From NCBI GenBank assembly GCA_002396125.1, contig DGWL01000087.1, positions 23,395 through 31,612 of the forward strand: a stretch of 8,218 nucleotides of DNA, given 5' to 3'. This DNA is from Porphyromonadaceae bacterium UBA4259 (GTDB lineage Bacteria; Bacteroidota; Bacteroidia; Bacteroidales; Muribaculaceae). The translations under genes were made by a program, and so were the position numbers. The notes under the pieces are model-generated. The model worked only from the letters and a program-made list of their open reading frames with translations, did not search any database and was not told the DNA's origin. Shown in pieces: positions 5,772 through 8,218 of the stretch (its first letter is position 1; each line of letters starts with the position of its first letter).

Positions 5772-7064
5772 TTATTTCTTTAGTCGAGCCTGCTCTTCCT
5801 TGCGTGGGTCTTTGAAAACGAAGAAGAATGCGACTGCAACTACGAGTGCATAGGCCGCGAAAATATACCACGAGGTGGTCCATCCGTTGATAACGGCGTT
5901 AGAGCCTGCAGCCGCAACCTCCTCGCTGTAAACGAAGCGGTCAACGATAGCCTGAGCGCCAAGGGTGCCAATGGTGGCGCCAATACCGTTGGTCATCACC
6001 ATGAAAAGTCCCTGCGCACTACTGCGAATCGACTCGTCGGTCTGCTGGTCGACATAGAGTGCTCCCGAGATGTTGAAGAAATCGAAAGCCACACCGTAGA
6101 CCACGCACGAGAGAATAAACAAGATTACACCTGGCATGCCGGGATTTCCAAGGCCGAAGAAGCCAAAGCGGAACACCCACGCGAACATGGCAATCAGCAT
6201 CACATTCTTGATGCCAAAGCGCTTCATGCAGAACGGGATGAGCAGGATGCACAAGGTCTCGCTGATTTGCGATAGCGAGATGAGAGCATTAGCATGCTGA
6301 GCCGCGAATGAGTCGGCATATTCTTTAATGTCCTGGAAGGCAGTGAGGAATGGATTGGCAAAACCGTTGGTGATTTGGAGCGAAACACCCAGCAACATGG
6401 AGAAGATGAAGAAGATAGCCATCTTCTTTTGCTTGAAGAGGGTGAAAGCGCGCAGGCCAAACACATCGACAAACGAACTGCTCTCGGCGTTCTTGTTGAC
6501 TGGACATTTAGGCATGCTAAGGGCATAAACAGCCAGAATGATGCTAAATGCACCCGACATGAAGAACTGACCAAAGTTGTGCTGCATGCCAGTGAAGTCG
6601 ACTGTGAGCATGGCGCAGATGAAACCGATGGTACCAAACACACGAATGGGCGGGAAGTCCTTAACGGTGTCCATTCCGGCCTTGGTTAGCGCATTGAATG
6701 CCACCGAGTTGGCAAGGCCGATAGTTGGCATAAAGAATGCCACGCTGATGGCATAAGGCATGAACAGCGGCCAGAATGCCGGAGTGTCGCCAGCGCTCAT
6801 GGCATAAGCACCGGCCCCAAACATGAAGATTCCAGCAATCAGGTGAGCAATACTAAGCACCTTTTGCGCCTGAATCCAGCGGTCGGCAACAATGCCCAGC
6901 AAAGCAGGCATAAACAACGAGACGATGCCCTGAACGGCATAGAACCAACCGATGTCGCCGCCAAGACCGTGAGTGGCAAGATAACCACCCATACATGTGA
7001 GATAAGAACCCCAAACGGCGAACTCCAGGAAGTTCATGATAATTAAGCGAACTTTTAGATTCAT
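5772..7064 (-). CDS. Nucleoside permease of the NHS family (NupG/XapB-like, MFS)
   Basis: This is a 430-residue inner-membrane transporter with about twelve hydrophobic segments. It belongs to the nucleoside:H+ symporter branch of the major facilitator superfamily. Diagnostic stretches are GIVADRW (57-63, the motif-A loop between helices 2 and 3), PPIRVFGTIGF (138-148), NISGALYVDQ (331-340) and RSSAQGLFMVMTNGIG (347-362). The central loop (184-212) separates the two six-helix halves, and a basic tail ends the protein. Family members import nucleosides using the proton gradient; which nucleoside is carried here cannot be told, so I give no symbol. The gene sits between the nuclease-family gene (56-base gap) and rsmE (26-base gap). 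A sugar transporter is a less likely alternative, because the RSSAQGLFM region is characteristic of the nucleoside family. Confidence 0.92.
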   Translation of the reverse strand: MNLKVRLIIMNFLEFAVWGSYLTCMGGYLATHGLGGDIGWFYAVQGIVSLFMPALLGIVADRWIQAQKVLSIAHLIAGIFMFGAGAYAMSAGDTPAFWPLFMPYAISVAFFMPTIGLANSVAFNALTKAGMDTVKDFPPIRVFGTIGFICAMLTVDFTGMQHNFGQFFMSGAFSIILAVYALSMPKCPVNKNAESSSFVDVFGLRAFTLFKQKKMAIFFIFSMLLGVSLQITNGFANPFLTAFQDIKEYADSFAAQHANALISLSQISETLCILLIPFCMKRFGIKNVMLIAMFAWVFRFGFFGLGNPGMPGVILFILSCVVYGVAFDFFNISGALYVDQQTDESIRSSAQGLFMVMTNGIGATIGTLGAQAIVDRFVYSEEVAAAGSNAVINGWTTSWYIFAAYALVVAVAFFFVFKDPRKEEQARLKK

Positions 7065-7120
7065 AATTCTTTCTTGATTTTATTGGTTATTATTAGTAGT
7101 TAGTTCTAAGAATTTTATAT

Positions 7121-7702
7121 TTACTGGTTTGTCTCATTACCGAGTTTGTTGTTAATAGCTCGCTGGATGCTAGCCGCGAGTTCATATTTCTCGAGCTCCA
7201 CGGCGCGGTTGAGCTTGGTTTGCAATTCCTCAAGAGTCAGGTCATTGAGCGAACGCTTTGGCTTCACGGCCACCTTGCCCTGTTCCCCGTCTTTAATAAG
7301 GAAACCGGTCTTGTCAAGCACCTCTTGTGTGGTGAAAATGGGAGCGCCGGTGCGAAGAGCCAACGCGATGGCATCGCTGGTGCGCGACTCCAGCTCCAGG
7401 TCTCGGTCGGCCGATGAGAGCTTGAGGCGCGACATAAACACACCCTCGCTGAAGTTGTAGATTAGCACCTCGTCGAGACTGATGCCAAAGGCATGAAACA
7501 TGCTCACCACCAAGTCGTGTGACAGCGGACGTGGTGGGATGACGTGCTCAAGGCGCATGGCTATCGACTGAGCCTCGCTCACCCCCACAACAATTGGCAC
7601 CCTCATGTCGCCATCATGCTGCTTGAGCAGCAGAGCGTAGGCGCCTTGCTGGATTTGGCTGTAGGTTATACCCATCACATCCATTTCTATCTTATTCTCC
7701 AT
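7121..7702 (-). CDS. Bifunctional nuclease family protein (BFN/DUF151) with C-terminal UVR motif
   Basis: This 193-residue protein has two parts. Residues about 5-140 are a BFN (DUF151) domain, with PIVVG..EA (36-44), RPLSHDL (58-64), an internal FSEGVFMSRL (84-93) and SRTSDAIALALR (106-117), the best conserved block. Residues about 155-187 form a UvrB/UvrC-type (UVR) motif, LEELQTKLNRAVELEKYELAA, given here in outline: paired helices thought to mediate protein-protein contact. A plant BFN-domain protein has reported DNase/RNase activity, but activity of bacterial members is poorly established, so 'nuclease' is a family name here. The fusion is, to my knowledge, common in Bacteroidetes. It follows mnmA by 45 bases and precedes the nucleoside permease by 56. 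There is no signal peptide, so it is cytoplasmic. Confidence 0.92.
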   Translation of the reverse strand: MENKIEMDVMGITYSQIQQGAYALLLKQHDGDMRVPIVVGVSEAQSIAMRLEHVIPPRPLSHDLVVSMFHAFGISLDEVLIYNFSEGVFMSRLKLSSADRDLELESRTSDAIALALRTGAPIFTTQEVLDKTGFLIKDGEQGKVAVKPKRSLNDLTLEELQTKLNRAVELEKYELAASIQRAINNKLGNETNQ

Positions 7703-7747
7703 AATATTTTCTTTTTCCTGATATTCCAGTGTTATTTAGAATATTAT

Positions 7748-8218
7748 TTAAAGCGTTATCACACCGCTTCCGTAGCACAGGCGAGCGTCCTTGTCGTAGA
7801 TGACCGCAAACTGCCCCGGAGCAATGCCTTGAATGTCCTCATCGCTATTGATGAGCCACCGATTACCCTCAACGTGTGAGAGCCTGGCATGAGCAAAGTG
7901 GGGAGTGTGACGATTCTTGAAAGTTATTTCGTGAGACCCGTCGATTCCCTGCCACGGGTTGCCGCTGATGAAGTGCATCTCGTCGAGGTTAATCACCCGG
8001 CCATACTGCTTGCTGGTGCCGTAGCCGTTGGAAACAAAGATGGCATTGTCCTGCACATTCTTCTTCACCACATACCACGGGCCACCGCTCAGTCCCAACC
8101 CCTTGCGTTGCCCAATAGTGTGGAACCAGTAGCCGTTGTGCTCGCCCAACTTGCGACCGGTCTCAATCTCGATAATGGGTCCCTTCTTCACTCCCAGGTG
8201 ACGGCGAATGAAGTCGTT
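7748..8218 (-). CDS. mnmA: tRNA-specific 2-thiouridylase MnmA, C-terminal part (cut by window edge)
   Basis: The last 156 residues of MnmA are present; the frame stays open to the window edge, so the N-terminal half lies beyond 8218. An apparent GTG start at 8191 is internal (a valine codon), because the homology continues upstream of it. MnmA adds sulfur to U34 of tRNA-Lys, -Glu and -Gln, using ATP and a persulfide relay. Recognisable blocks, numbered from the edge, are KKGPIIEIETGRKLGEHNGY (11-30), WFHTIGQRKGLGL (31-43, the family signature), and the C-terminal beta-barrel motif GIAPGQFAVIYD (131-142) with the glycine-rich GSGVI ending. The PP-loop ATP-binding motif and both catalytic cysteines belong to the missing part. 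It is the first visible gene of the right-hand minus-strand group, 45 bases before the BFN gene. Confidence 0.96.
   Translation of the reverse strand, partial: NDFIRRHLGVKKGPIIEIETGRKLGEHNGYWFHTIGQRKGLGLSGGPWYVVKKNVQDNAIFVSNGYGTSKQYGRVINLDEMHFISGNPWQGIDGSHEITFKNRHTPHFAHARLSHVEGNRWLINSDEDIQGIAPGQFAVIYDKDARLCYGSGVITL

Overview
The window looks like ordinary chromosome of a gut-type member of the Bacteroidales. The reasons are a TAnnTTTG-type promoter ahead of the oxidoreductase operon, the near absence of Shine-Dalgarno sequences before starts, and protein sequences closest in style to Bacteroides, Prevotella or Muribaculaceae. These proteins are the VorB-type 2-oxoacid oxidoreductase, the nuclease-UVR fusion, RsmE and MnmA. 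Base composition is near half G+C by eye, which would fit Muribaculaceae, but the family cannot be fixed without a search. No phage, IS, CRISPR, rRNA or tRNA genes are visible.

Layout. A single rightward gene (155-364) encodes a very small acidic lipoprotein of unknown function, with its own promoter-like region and a good intrinsic terminator (392-430). Everything else is on the minus strand. Reading leftward from the right edge, the first group is mnmA (cut by the window edge), a bifunctional-nuclease-family protein with a UVR motif, an NHS-family nucleoside permease, rsmE, and an exported TPR protein. The gaps are 45, 56, 26 and 39 bases, so the group could be one transcript. It mixes tRNA and rRNA modification, nucleoside uptake, a nuclease-like protein and an envelope TPR protein.

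A 162-base spacer (3208-3369) separates that group from the second one. It contains a perfect 15-bp inverted repeat 39 bases after the TPR stop codon. Then comes a compact four-gene operon starting from a TATATTTG promoter box: ferredoxin-like delta, alpha (VorB type), TPP-binding beta and gamma subunits of a 2-oxoacid:ferredoxin oxidoreductase. Together these would oxidatively decarboxylate a 2-oxoacid (branched-chain or 2-oxoglutarate), or run in the reductive direction, making acyl-CoA and reduced ferredoxin during anaerobic metabolism.

No convincing new system was found. The items most worth a second look are the strong inverted repeat without a U-tract at 3275-3330, the tiny acidic lipoprotein with repeated TTGCC motifs in its upstream region, and the unresolved substrate of the oxidoreductase.
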